Shown here in pieces: positions 1 through 7,757 of a DNA stretch of 64,000 bases. Position numbers and translations under genes: made by a program. The stretch is from NCBI GenBank assembly GCA_963736175.1, contig CAVTNU010000023.1:1-64000 (forward strand). Reading direction: 5' to 3'. Within the stretch, counting starts at the first letter, position 1. Each line of letters begins with the position of its first letter. The notes beneath the pieces were generated by a model that had not been told where the DNA came from, made no database searches, and saw nothing but the letters and a program-made list of their open reading frames with translations. The DNA is from Rhodoblastus sp963736175 (GTDB lineage Bacteria > Pseudomonadota > Alphaproteobacteria > Rhizobiales > Beijerinckiaceae).

Positions 1-13
1 GAGCATTTCCCGG

Positions 14-688
14 CTAACCTGAACCATAGCCATCATGTCTGAAATAGTTTGAGCATTCCGGCGGGCTGAACTCGTCGAGGATGACGCCGATGCGGTCCCA
101 CAGTTGATCGACGGTTCTTTCTTTGGCCATGCGCAGCAGGGCCTTGAGCTTGGCGAACATCATCTCGATGGGATTGAGATCGGGCGAATAGGGCGGCAGA
201 TACAGCAATCCTGCGCCGGTTTTTTCGATGATCGCTCGCACGCCGGCAACCTTGTGGGCCGGCAAGTTGTCCATGATGACGACGTCGCCTTGGAGCAGGG
301 TTGGCGCGAGGTGCTGCTCCAGCCACGCCTGGAAGATCTCGCCGTTCATCGGCCGATCGACGACCAGGGGCGCGATGATCGCGTTATTGCGCAGTCCGGC
401 GACGAACGTCGTTGTTTTCCAATGGCCATGCGGCGCGTAATCGACCAGGCGCTTGCCCTTTTGGCAGCGCCCGCGCGTTCGCGTCATCTGCGTGTTTGTG
501 CCGGTTTCATCAATGAAAACAAGTCGGCCTGGATCAAGCGTCGGCTGCGCCCTTTTCCATTCTTCGCGCGCCTTCGCCACGTCTTCGCGATGCTGCTCGC
601 TGGCGTGCAGCGTTTTTTTTATAGCTGAGTTTGTGGCGTTGAAAGAACCGCGCAATCGAGCTGTCCGTGGTTTTGAACTGAAGCTCAT
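14..688 (-). CDS. IS630-family transposase, C-terminal DDE frame (orfB)
   Basis: This frame holds the catalytic domain. The acidic triad is visible: Asp in VFIDETGTN, Asp in VVIMDNLPAHK, and Glu in SPDLNPIEMMFAKLK. Homology begins at about position 620 (IKKTLHASEQHREDV); the listed start at 688 only marks the open frame. Joining it to orfA at the A8 tract needs loss of one base (or +1/-2 slippage), giving a continuous SYKK-TLHASEQ protein. IS630 relatives are often arranged this way with slippage on an A-run, so the element could be active. A simple inactivating frameshift is equally compatible. The stop codon at 14-16 lies within the left terminal repeat. Confidence 0.85.
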   Translation of the reverse strand: MSFSSKPRTARLRGSFNATNSAIKKTLHASEQHREDVAKAREEWKRAQPTLDPGRLVFIDETGTNTQMTRTRGRCQKGKRLVDYAPHGHWKTTTFVAGLRNNAIIAPLVVDRPMNGEIFQAWLEQHLAPTLLQGDVVIMDNLPAHKVAGVRAIIEKTGAGLLYLPPYSPDLNPIEMMFAKLKALLRMAKERTVDQLWDRIGVILDEFSPPECSNYFRHDGYGSG

Positions 689-959
689 CCAGAAGACGGG
701 CCTCGATCTCGGCCAGCGTCAAGTCGCTCTCGCGCGCAACCAGAGCCAAAAGCCAATCCGCATGCGCGTCCAGCGGCGATGGTCTCGCTTTCTTGCCAGG
801 TTTTTCTGCAAAGCTGCCCGTCTCTTGAAAGCGCCTGAACCATTTTATCGCCGACGATTTAGAGACCAACAATTGCCGCCCCGCAGCTCGCCGCGACACG
901 CCGCCTTCGACCAACGCAATCACACGCTTACGCAGATCGAAGGAATGGCCTCGCGACAT
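534..959 (-). CDS. IS630-family transposase, N-terminal frame (orfA)
   Basis: This 141-residue frame encodes the DNA-binding half of the transposase. The first 100 or so residues hold two helix-turn-helix-like segments (LRKRVIALVEGGVSRRAAGRQL, then KWFRRFQETGS and the LTLAEIEARL region), typical of the IS630 N-terminal domain that binds the terminal repeats. The meaningful sequence ends at SYKK, where the frame meets a run of eight A residues (complement of 613-620); downstream residues are low-complexity read-through. The catalytic half continues in the next frame. ATG at 959 is about 100 bp inside the right terminal repeat, a normal arrangement. Confidence 0.85.
   Translation of the reverse strand: MSRGHSFDLRKRVIALVEGGVSRRAAGRQLLVSKSSAIKWFRRFQETGSFAEKPGKKARPSPLDAHADWLLALVARESDLTLAEIEARLLDELQFKTTDSSIARFFQRHKLSYKKNAARQRAASRRRGEGARRMEKGAADA
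613..620 (-). other. A8 slippery tract at the orfA/orfB junction
   Basis: Eight T on the plus strand (eight A in the transposase mRNA) sit exactly where the conserved protein sequence passes from the orfA frame to the orfB frame. Runs of this length favour polymerase slippage or ribosomal frameshifting. Whether it is programmed here is inference. Confidence 0.5.
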
Positions 960-1063
960 CTTGCGCCCCCAAATCAGAGAGAAGCGCAGAATCGCTCATT
1001 CTTGAGCTTAAGGGAATCCCGCCGCAGCAAAAATGCGAGTCAAATCAACCGGGGAATGCTCTA

Positions 1064-1486
1064 GAAATCGATCGACGGACGCGCCGGCGCCGACGACAAA
1101 CAAGCGCATAAGGCTTTTGCGCGACGCCGCTTCGGGCTATATCGGCCAACAAATCCCGAAAGCGCCAGCGCAGGAGGGCCGCCAACGTTTCCGCGACCTT
1201 TGTCACGACATTGTCACGCATCGTTGATTATCCGAGGCGAGATGTCTGTCGAAGCATATTTTCGAAGAGTCGCCAGACTTTTCAGAGACAATATGCGTTC
1301 AAACGATAGACTGACGACAGATCCGAAAATCGGCGCGCCTTTCGGATATAAATATGTTTTGTAACAAATAGTTCTGTCGAGTTCACGGAATCGGCTCGAT
1401 CAGAACGCGTTCTATATCGGTCCACAATACCTTCGGATCGCAACGCCGATCCGAGGCCCCTCGAACTGAATTCAAGGGAAGCCCAC
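1064..1486. other. Intergenic region between the IS element and the ABC permease
   Basis: No convincing gene is seen. The stretch holds one copy of the 43-nt palindromic repeat (1254-1296), an AT-richer segment around 1345-1375, and the leader of the permease gene with a GGGAAG ribosome-binding site just before the GTG at 1487. A promoter for the transporter is expected here, but no strong -35/-10 pair could be picked out. Confidence 0.5.
1254..1296. repeat. Palindromic intergenic repeat, copy 1 (43 nt)
   Basis: The arms GCATATT (1254-1260) and AATATGC (1290-1296) enclose an imperfect inner stem around CCAGACTTTTC. The same architecture and exactly the same length occur at 31672-31714. The general form (GCATN... 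CGAAAAGT... ACTTTTCGGA... NATGC) resembles interspersed palindromic repeats widely seen between genes in Rhizobiales. It is probably a small non-coding repeat and not a gene-specific operator. Confidence 0.6.
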
Positions 1487-3217
1487 GTGCTGCAACGCAT
1501 AACGCCAGCGGCCTTCGGCCGCGATTTGGCGCCCAATATTTTCGATCTGGCGGCGCTGACTCTGGTGATCGGCCTTCTGGTGCTGATCGTCTATGGCGCG
1601 AATCAGGCCAATGCGCCGCTGGCGGTGCTTGATTCAGTCGCCATTTCGCTCGATCCGTGGCGATTGCCTGAATATGCGCTGCGCACGACTTTGCGAATGC
1701 TGGTGGCGATCGTCTGCTCTTTGGTCTTCACCTTCGTCTACGCCACCCTGGCGGCGAAAAGCCGACGCGCCGAGATCGTCCTCATTCCGATTCTCGACGT
1801 GTTGCAGTCAGTGCCGATTCTCGGCTTTTTGACGTTCACCATCGTATTTTTCATGGGTCTGTTCCCCGGTCGCGTGCTGGGCGCGGAGCTGGCGTCGGTT
1901 TTCGCCATCTTCACTAGCCAGGCCTGGAATATGACCTTTTCCATGTACCAGTCGTTGCGCAACGTCCCGAAAGACCTGGAAGAGGCGACGCAGAGCTTTC
2001 ATCTGTCCTGGTGGCGCCGGTTCTGGCGTCTCGACGTGCCGTTCGCAATGCCGGGGCTGGTTTGGAACACCATGATGTCGATGTCGGGCGGCTGGTTTTT
2101 CGTCGTCGCGTCCGAGGCCATCACCGTCGGCGACACCACCGTCACCTTGCCGGGCGTCGGCGCCTATGTCGCGACAGCCATCAAGGAGCAAAACTTGCCG
2201 GCCGTCGGCTGGGCGCTGCTGGCGATGCTCGGCGTTATCATTATTTACGACCAGTTGCTGTTTCGACCCATTGTCGCGTGGGCCGACAAATTCCGGTTCG
2301 AGCAGGTCGCGTCCAGCGAGGCGCCGACGTCCTGGCTGCTCGACCTTTTTCGCCGCACGCGCGCGCTCAGCGCGCTGGCCCGGGGCTTGGCGAGCGCGGT
2401 CGAAAGCACGACGCGTCTGCGCATTCCCTTGCCCGCCATGCCGTCGATGAAATTCGACCTTGGCGTACCCGGTCGTCTCGTCGACGGAATCTGGCTGACG
2501 CTTGTGCTGGCGACGACCGTCTGGGTCGGCTGGCAGATCGTCAATTATATTTCCGCGACGCTCGGCTGGAGCGATGTCGGCGTGGCCGTCGTCGACGGTC
2601 TGTTCACGCTGTTGCGCGTCATCATCCTTATTATTCTGGCGTCGCTGATCTGGGTGCCTATCGGCGTGTGGATCGGCTTACGCCCGGGGATCGCCGAAAA
2701 GGCGCAGCCAATCGCTCAGTTTCTTGCCGCCTTCCCCGCCAATCTGGCTTTTCCGGCGGCCGTGGCGTTGATCGTGCACTTTCACCTGAACGCCGATATC
2801 TGGCTGAGCCCGCTGATGGTGCTGGGCACGCAATGGTACATCCTGTTCAATGTGATCGCCGGCGCCACCGCCTTTCCCAGCGATCTCAAGGAAGTGGGCG
2901 CAAGTTTCCACATCAAGGGCTGGAAATGGTGGCGCTATGTGATCTTGCCGGGCGTCTTCCCTTACTACATCACCGGCGCCATCACCGCGTCCGGCGGCTC
3001 CTGGAACGCCGCCATCGTCGCCGAAGTGGCGAGCTGGGGCGATGAAAAGCTGACCGCGAACGGCTTGGGGGCCTATATCGCCCACGCCACCGAAGCCGGC
3101 GATTTCCAGCGCGTCGTTCTCGGCATCGCCGTGATGTCGATTTTTGTCACTCTGTTCAATCGCATCCTGTGGCGCCCGCTCTACGGCTTCGCCGAGCGCC
3201 GCTTGCGGCTCGGTTAA
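1487..3217 (+). CDS. ABC transporter permease with two fused BPD domains (nitrate/sulfonate-type)
   Basis: This 576-residue inner-membrane protein contains two tandem binding-protein-dependent permease domains, so one chain can supply both halves of the translocation pore. Each half has the cytoplasmic coupling (EAA) loop: DLEEATQSFHLSWWRRFW near residue 165 and DLKEVGASFHIKGWKWWRY near residue 470. Each half has about six hydrophobic segments. The family belongs to the NitT/TauT-like importers for anions such as nitrate, sulfonates or bicarbonate; the substrate cannot be read from the sequence. The start is GTG, chosen because GGGAAG lies just upstream. The cognate ATPase follows 78 bp downstream. 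No periplasmic binding protein is encoded nearby, which is odd for an importer. Confidence 0.85.
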   Translation: MLQRITPAAFGRDLAPNIFDLAALTLVIGLLVLIVYGANQANAPLAVLDSVAISLDPWRLPEYALRTTLRMLVAIVCSLVFTFVYATLAAKSRRAEIVLIPILDVLQSVPILGFLTFTIVFFMGLFPGRVLGAELASVFAIFTSQAWNMTFSMYQSLRNVPKDLEEATQSFHLSWWRRFWRLDVPFAMPGLVWNTMMSMSGGWFFVVASEAITVGDTTVTLPGVGAYVATAIKEQNLPAVGWALLAMLGVIIIYDQLLFRPIVAWADKFRFEQVASSEAPTSWLLDLFRRTRALSALARGLASAVESTTRLRIPLPAMPSMKFDLGVPGRLVDGIWLTLVLATTVWVGWQIVNYISATLGWSDVGVAVVDGLFTLLRVIILIILASLIWVPIGVWIGLRPGIAEKAQPIAQFLAAFPANLAFPAAVALIVHFHLNADIWLSPLMVLGTQWYILFNVIAGATAFPSDLKEVGASFHIKGWKWWRYVILPGVFPYYITGAITASGGSWNAAIVAEVASWGDEKLTANGLGAYIAHATEAGDFQRVVLGIAVMSIFVTLFNRILWRPLYGFAERRLRLG

Positions 3218-3226
3218 CGCCCGCCG

Positions 3227-3268
3227 TCCCGAAAGTCGCAAGACTTTTGCAAAGGCCATGCGTTGAAA
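3227..3268. repeat. Degenerate copy of the palindromic intergenic repeat
   Basis: Between permease and ATPase genes, the segment CCCGAAAGTCGCAAGACTTT followed by GCAAAGGCCATGCGTTGAAAC resembles the inner stem and right arm of the 43-nt repeats at 1254 and 31672. The arms have decayed. It may add a weak mRNA hairpin within the operon. Confidence 0.35.
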
Positions 3269-3295
3269 CAACGAACTCCGAAGGGATTGTAACCC

Positions 3296-4618
3296 ATGCT
3301 CGATGTCCCGACCCAAAGCGCCCAGGAAGCGGCGCTGATTGACCTCGCCGGCGTCAATCGCAGCTTCGCCAAAGCCAATGGCGAGGAGTTGGTCGTTCTC
3401 GAAAACGTCAACCTGACCATCAAGGCCGGCGAGATTGTCGGCCTGCTTGGTCGCTCAGGCTCAGGCAAATCGACGCTGTTGCGCATCATCGCCGGCCTCG
3501 TCAATCCCTCGTCCGGCAAGGTGGCCTGCCGCGGAAAGGCGGTTTCCGGACCTCCGCGCGGAATCGCCATGGTGTTTCAGTCCTTCGCCCTATTTCCCTG
3601 GCTGACGGTGCTGGAAAACGTCGAATTGGGCCTTGACGCGCTCGGCGTCGAAAAGGACGAACAGCGGCAGCGCGCTTTGGCGGCGATCGATCTGATCGGC
3701 CTTGACGGCTTTAAATCGGCCTATCCGAAGGAATTGTCCGGCGGCATGCGTCAGCGCGTCGGTTTTGCCCGCGCCTTGGTCGTCCATCCCGATCTTTTGC
3801 TGATGGACGAGCCGTTTTCGGCGCTCGACGTGCTGACCGCCGAGACGCTGCGCACCGACATCATCGATCTGTGGATCGAAGGCCGGCTGCCGATGAAGTC
3901 GGTGCTGATGGTGACGCATAATATCGAGGAAGCGGTGCTGATGTGCGACCGCATCCTGGTGTTTTCCTCAAATCCGGGTCGTATCGCCGCCGAAATCAAG
4001 GTCGACCTCGCCCATCCGCGCAATCGCCTCGATCCCACCTTCCGGCAGCTGGTCGACAGCATTTACGCGCGCATGACGCAGCGGGCGGAGGCGCGTCCGT
4101 CTTCGATCGAGGGAATACCAGGCACTGGCGTCGGCATGACTCTGCATCCGGTGTCGACCAACGTTCTGTCCGGTCTTATCGAGGCGGTGGCCGCCGCGCC
4201 CTTCAACGGGCGCGCCGACTTGCCGGTTCTCGCCGATCGACTGCAGATGGATTCGGCTGAACTGTTCCAGCTCTGCGAAACCGTGCAGCTGTTGCGTTTC
4301 GGCGGCCTGAGCGAAGGCGATTTCCTGTTGAGCGACGCCGGACGCGTGTTCGTCGACCTCGACACCGACGCGCGCAAGCGACTGTTCGCCCAGCATTTGA
4401 TCTCCTATGTGCCGATTATCTCGCTGATTCGCCGCGTTCTCGATGAGCGCCCGACGCATTCGGCTCCGGCGGCGCGCTTCCGCAACGAGTTGGAGGACTA
4501 TATGTCCGAAGACTACGCCGAGGAGACGCTGGCGACGGTTGTGTCCTGGGCGCGTTACGCCGAATTGTTCGCCTATGACGAAAAGGCTGAAATGTTCAGC
4601 CTCGAAAATCCCAACTGA
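3296..4618 (+). CDS. ABC transporter ATP-binding protein with C-terminal AAA-associated domain
   Basis: This 440-residue protein powers the adjacent permease. Residues 1-270 form a standard nucleotide-binding domain: Walker A GRSGSGKST at 52-60, Q-loop in VFQSFALFPW, signature LSGGMRQRVGFARAL, Walker B LLLMDEPFSALD, and the switch His in THNIEEAVL. About 150 further residues (from roughly 280) form an extension that matches the AAA-associated C-terminal domain found on a subset of nitrate/sulfonate-like ATPases; its role is unknown, perhaps regulatory. The length, about 170 residues above a plain ATPase of this family (about 260-270 aa), reflects that domain. The ATG at 3296 follows GAAGGG with good spacing. 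Confidence 0.87.
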   Translation: MLDVPTQSAQEAALIDLAGVNRSFAKANGEELVVLENVNLTIKAGEIVGLLGRSGSGKSTLLRIIAGLVNPSSGKVACRGKAVSGPPRGIAMVFQSFALFPWLTVLENVELGLDALGVEKDEQRQRALAAIDLIGLDGFKSAYPKELSGGMRQRVGFARALVVHPDLLLMDEPFSALDVLTAETLRTDIIDLWIEGRLPMKSVLMVTHNIEEAVLMCDRILVFSSNPGRIAAEIKVDLAHPRNRLDPTFRQLVDSIYARMTQRAEARPSSIEGIPGTGVGMTLHPVSTNVLSGLIEAVAAAPFNGRADLPVLADRLQMDSAELFQLCETVQLLRFGGLSEGDFLLSDAGRVFVDLDTDARKRLFAQHLISYVPIISLIRRVLDERPTHSAPAARFRNELEDYMSEDYAEETLATVVSWARYAELFAYDEKAEMFSLENPN

Positions 4619-4645
4619 TTTTTGTCACGGCACGCGCCGGAAGGG

Positions 4646-4741
4646 TTTGGGCGAAATGAACGCCTGGGGCGTCGCACGCCTCGCCAATATCCCCGATATT
4701 GGCTTCGTCATGCTCCTGCCATCCGTCTCATTTCGCCAAAA
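4646..4741. repeat. Nested inverted repeat between convergent genes (possible bidirectional terminator)
   Basis: A perfect 9-bp hairpin GCCAATATC-CCC-GATATTGGC (4683-4703) sits inside a wider inverted repeat, 4646-4659 against 4728-4741 (TTTGGGCGAAATGA and its near-complement). It lies between the ABC ATPase gene and the end of mutS, which converge. No T-run follows, so termination is only a suggestion; it may be another dispersed repeat. Confidence 0.4.
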
Positions 4742-4780
4742 TCCCGGCTCACGACGGAAATGTCCACAGGTCCTGACGTT

Positions 4781-7528
4781 TCAGTTTGCTTCACGCCGCG
4801 CTTTCTTGAGCGCGTAAAGCGCCTCAAGCGCTTGCAGCGGCGTCATTTCGTCCGGTTGTAAAGCGTCGAGCCTTTCGAGCAACGGGTCGCTCGCCGGCGC
4901 CGGGACGCTCGCAGGGGCCGGACGGGCGAATAGCGGCAGGTCGGCGACCAGTCTTTCGATCGGCGCCTGCCGGTCCGTGGCTTCGAGCTCCGCCAAGATC
5001 TGCCGCGCGCGCGCAACGGCTGTTTCCGGCAGTCCGGCGAGTTTGGCCACCTGTACGCCATAGGATCGGTCGGCCGCGCCGCTGACGACTTCGTGCAGAA
5101 ACACGACATCGCCGTTCCAGTCGGACACGCGCATCGACAGGTTGATCAACCGCGGCCATTTCTGCGCCAATTGCGTCAACTCATGAAAATGCGTGGCGAA
5201 CAGGGTGCGGGCGCGGTTTTTCTCGTGCAGGTGCTCCATCACCGCCCAGGCGATCGACAGGCCGTCGAAAGTCGCCGTGCCGCGGCCGATTTCATCGAGT
5301 ATGACCAGCGATCGCGCGCTCGCCTGATTAAGAATGGCGGCGGTTTCAACCATTTCCACCATGAACGTCGAGCGCCCGCGCGCCAGATCGTCGGCCGCGC
5401 CGACGCGTGAAAAGAGCCGGTCGACGACGCCGATGCGGGCGCTGCGCGCCGGCACGAAGGATCCCGTCTGCGCCAGTATGGCGATCAGGGCGTTCTGACG
5501 CAGGAACGTCGATTTGCCGGCCATGTTCGGGCCGGTGACGATGGCGATGCGGCCGCCGTCGGTCTCGCCGCTCAAATCGCAGTCGTTGGCGACGAATGCA
5601 TCGCCGCGCGCGCGCAACGCCGCCTCGACGACGGGATGACGCGCGCCCTCGATCACGAAGGCGAGCGAGGCGTCGATCTGCGGGCGGCTCCAGTCGAGAC
5701 GCACGGCCAGATCGGCCAACGCGGCGAAACAATCGAGTTCGGCCAAAGCCCGCGCCGCGGCGGCGATGGCGTCGGAGGCCGCCAGCGCCCGGGCGGCGAG
5801 ATCGTCGAATATCTTCCGTTCGAGGTCGAGCGCCTGTTCGGCGGCGCTGGCGATCCGCGCGTCAAGCTCGGCAAGTTCGCTGGTCGAGAACCGCATGGCG
5901 TCGGCCATCGTCTGGCGATGGATGAACATGTCCTTGTGCGCGCTCAGCAGTTTTTCGCCATGAACCTGCGGCGTCTCGATGAAAAAGCCGAGAAAATTGT
6001 TGTGTTTAATCTTGAGCTGTTTGATGTGCGTCCGTTCGCAATAAAGCTGTTGCAGGGCGGCGATGACGCGTCGGCTTTCGTCGCGCAGCGCCCGCGTTTC
6101 GTCGAGCGCGGGTTCGAAACCCGCGCGGACAAAACCGCCGTCGCGGCGATCGAGCGGCGGATCGTCGACCAGCGCGATGGAGAAATGACGCGCCAGTTCG
6201 AGATCGACGCTCGCGAGAATGTGCGCCGCCCGGGCCAGAAGATCCGGCGGATCCAGCGCCTGCAACGCGGCCCCGCAGGCTTTGGCGCCGCTCAAGCCTT
6301 CGCCGAGCGCCAGCAGATCGCGCGGCCCGCCGCGTCCGAGCGCCAGTCGGCCGAGTGCGCGCGCCATGTCCGGCGCGGCTTTCAACCGCCGCCGCAAATC
6401 GTCGCGCGTCGGCTGGTCGCCGCGGAAGAATTCCACGCTGTCGAGTCGGGCGGCGATCGCCTTGGGATCGAGCAGCGGCGCGCCAAGGCGCTCGGCCAGC
6501 AGCCGCGCCCCTGCGGGCGTCGCTGTCCGGTCGATGGCGGCCAGCAGGGAGCCTTCGCGCTGGCCCGTCAAAGTGCGGGTCAGCTCAAGATTGGCCCTGG
6601 TCGCGGCGTCGATTTCCATCGCCAGGCCCTGGCCCAGGCGCGCCGGGCGGGCGAGCCTCGGCTTGGCGGCGAATTGCGTTCGCTCGATATAGAAGATCGC
6701 GGCGGCGGCGGCGGCGATTTCCGCGCGTGAGAGGGCGCCGAAGCTCTCGAGCGCGGCGACGCCGTAAAAGGCGCAAATGCGTCGCTCCATGCCGGCCGGG
6801 TCGGCGCTCTCGCGCCCAAGCGGCGCGACCACCGCGCCGCTGTCGTCGAGCAGCCGGGCGAGCGCCGGATCGGCGCAAATGGGTTCGGCGGCGACGATTT
6901 CGCGCGGCTCCAGGCGCGACAGCAAGGCCGGCAATCCGGCGAGATCGGTTTCGCACAGGGAAAAGTCGCCGGTCGAAATATCAACCGCGGCAAGCCCGTA
7001 GGTCCAGCCGTGGGTCGCCTTCACCCGCGCCAAGGCGGTCAGAACATTGGCGCGGCCGGGGTCGAGCAGCCGCTCTTCGGTAATGGTGCCGGCGGTGACG
7101 AGACGCACGACGTCGCGGCGCACCACGGATTTCGGCCCGCGCTTCCTGGCTTCGGCCGGATCCTCGATCTGTTCGCAGACGGCGACGCGATGGCCGAGCC
7201 CGATCAGCCTGTGCAGATAATCGTCCGATCGCTCGATCGGCACGCCGCACATGGGGATGTCTTCGCCCTGATGCTTGCCGCGCTTGGTGAGGACGATGCC
7301 CAGCGCGCGTGAGGCGATTTCCGCGTCGTCGAAGAATAATTCGTAGAAATCCCCCATCCGGTAGAACAGCAGACAACCCGGATTGGCGGCCTTGATCTCG
7401 ATATATTGCGCCATCATCGGCGTGACGCGGACGGGCGCGCCCTCTTGCGCGTCGGCCAACGGCGTCGGCGCTGCGCGCGAAGGCGGCTGTTCGCGGTCGG
7501 CCGGAAGGTTTCTGGGATGATCGGTCAT
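4781..7528 (-). CDS. mutS: DNA mismatch repair protein MutS
   Basis: MutS recognises mispaired and small-loop DNA and recruits MutL. The mismatch-reading Phe-X-Glu is visible in MGDFYELFF near the N-terminus. Connector, core and clamp regions follow, and the C-terminal ATPase has Walker A GPNMAGKST and Walker B VILDEIGRGT. The C-terminal tail (LLERLDALQPDEMTPLQALEALYALKK) is the usual tetramerisation and beta-clamp region. I chose the ATG at 7528 (MTDHPRN), giving 915 residues; an in-frame start at 7567 adds 13 Arg/Ala-rich residues that look non-native. The gene stands alone, divergent from maeB, with about 230 bp between the two. Confidence 0.96.
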   Translation of the reverse strand: MTDHPRNLPADREQPPSRAAPTPLADAQEGAPVRVTPMMAQYIEIKAANPGCLLFYRMGDFYELFFDDAEIASRALGIVLTKRGKHQGEDIPMCGVPIERSDDYLHRLIGLGHRVAVCEQIEDPAEARKRGPKSVVRRDVVRLVTAGTITEERLLDPGRANVLTALARVKATHGWTYGLAAVDISTGDFSLCETDLAGLPALLSRLEPREIVAAEPICADPALARLLDDSGAVVAPLGRESADPAGMERRICAFYGVAALESFGALSRAEIAAAAAAIFYIERTQFAAKPRLARPARLGQGLAMEIDAATRANLELTRTLTGQREGSLLAAIDRTATPAGARLLAERLGAPLLDPKAIAARLDSVEFFRGDQPTRDDLRRRLKAAPDMARALGRLALGRGGPRDLLALGEGLSGAKACGAALQALDPPDLLARAAHILASVDLELARHFSIALVDDPPLDRRDGGFVRAGFEPALDETRALRDESRRVIAALQQLYCERTHIKQLKIKHNNFLGFFIETPQVHGEKLLSAHKDMFIHRQTMADAMRFSTSELAELDARIASAAEQALDLERKIFDDLAARALAASDAIAAAARALAELDCFAALADLAVRLDWSRPQIDASLAFVIEGARHPVVEAALRARGDAFVANDCDLSGETDGGRIAIVTGPNMAGKSTFLRQNALIAILAQTGSFVPARSARIGVVDRLFSRVGAADDLARGRSTFMVEMVETAAILNQASARSLVILDEIGRGTATFDGLSIAWAVMEHLHEKNRARTLFATHFHELTQLAQKWPRLINLSMRVSDWNGDVVFLHEVVSGAADRSYGVQVAKLAGLPETAVARARQILAELEATDRQAPIERLVADLPLFARPAPASVPAPASDPLLERLDALQPDEMTPLQALEALYALKKARREAN

Positions 7529-7757
7529 AACTAGGGATACTTTAGCAAAGCGCGCGGGCGCGCGCATCCGGCCAGCGCCTTTCGCACAGAGAAGTCTGAC
7601 GACTGATCGCTTATTTTGGCGATTGTCGAAAATATCGACAGAAACGCCGTCAATCTTACCGAGAAAAACGCGGATTGGCCTAAAGGAATGCTTGGCCCGC
7701 CCGCCTTGCGCGGATAAGTTCGCCGCTCCCTAAAAGCAAAGTCGTCAGAGATTGGAA

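Larger units (their letters stand above)
1..1061 (-). mobile_element. IS630-family insertion sequence, apparently full length
   Basis: The element carries two overlapping minus-strand reading frames that together encode an IS630/Tc1-type DDE transposase. The ends form terminal inverted repeats: bases 1-17 match the reverse complement of 1045-1061 at 15 of 17 positions, both starting GAGCATT. The right end is followed directly by TA at 1062-1063, the dinucleotide target that this family duplicates. The left flank lies outside the window, so the second TA cannot be checked. IS630 elements move by cut-and-paste into TA. The insertion lies about 425 bp upstream of the ABC permease gene and may have separated it from former neighbours (inference). 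Confidence 0.88.

Noticed and set aside
1033..1227. 64-residue open frame spanning the right end of the IS element
   Set aside because: It crosses the terminal repeat, has no ribosome-binding site and no resemblance to a protein family.
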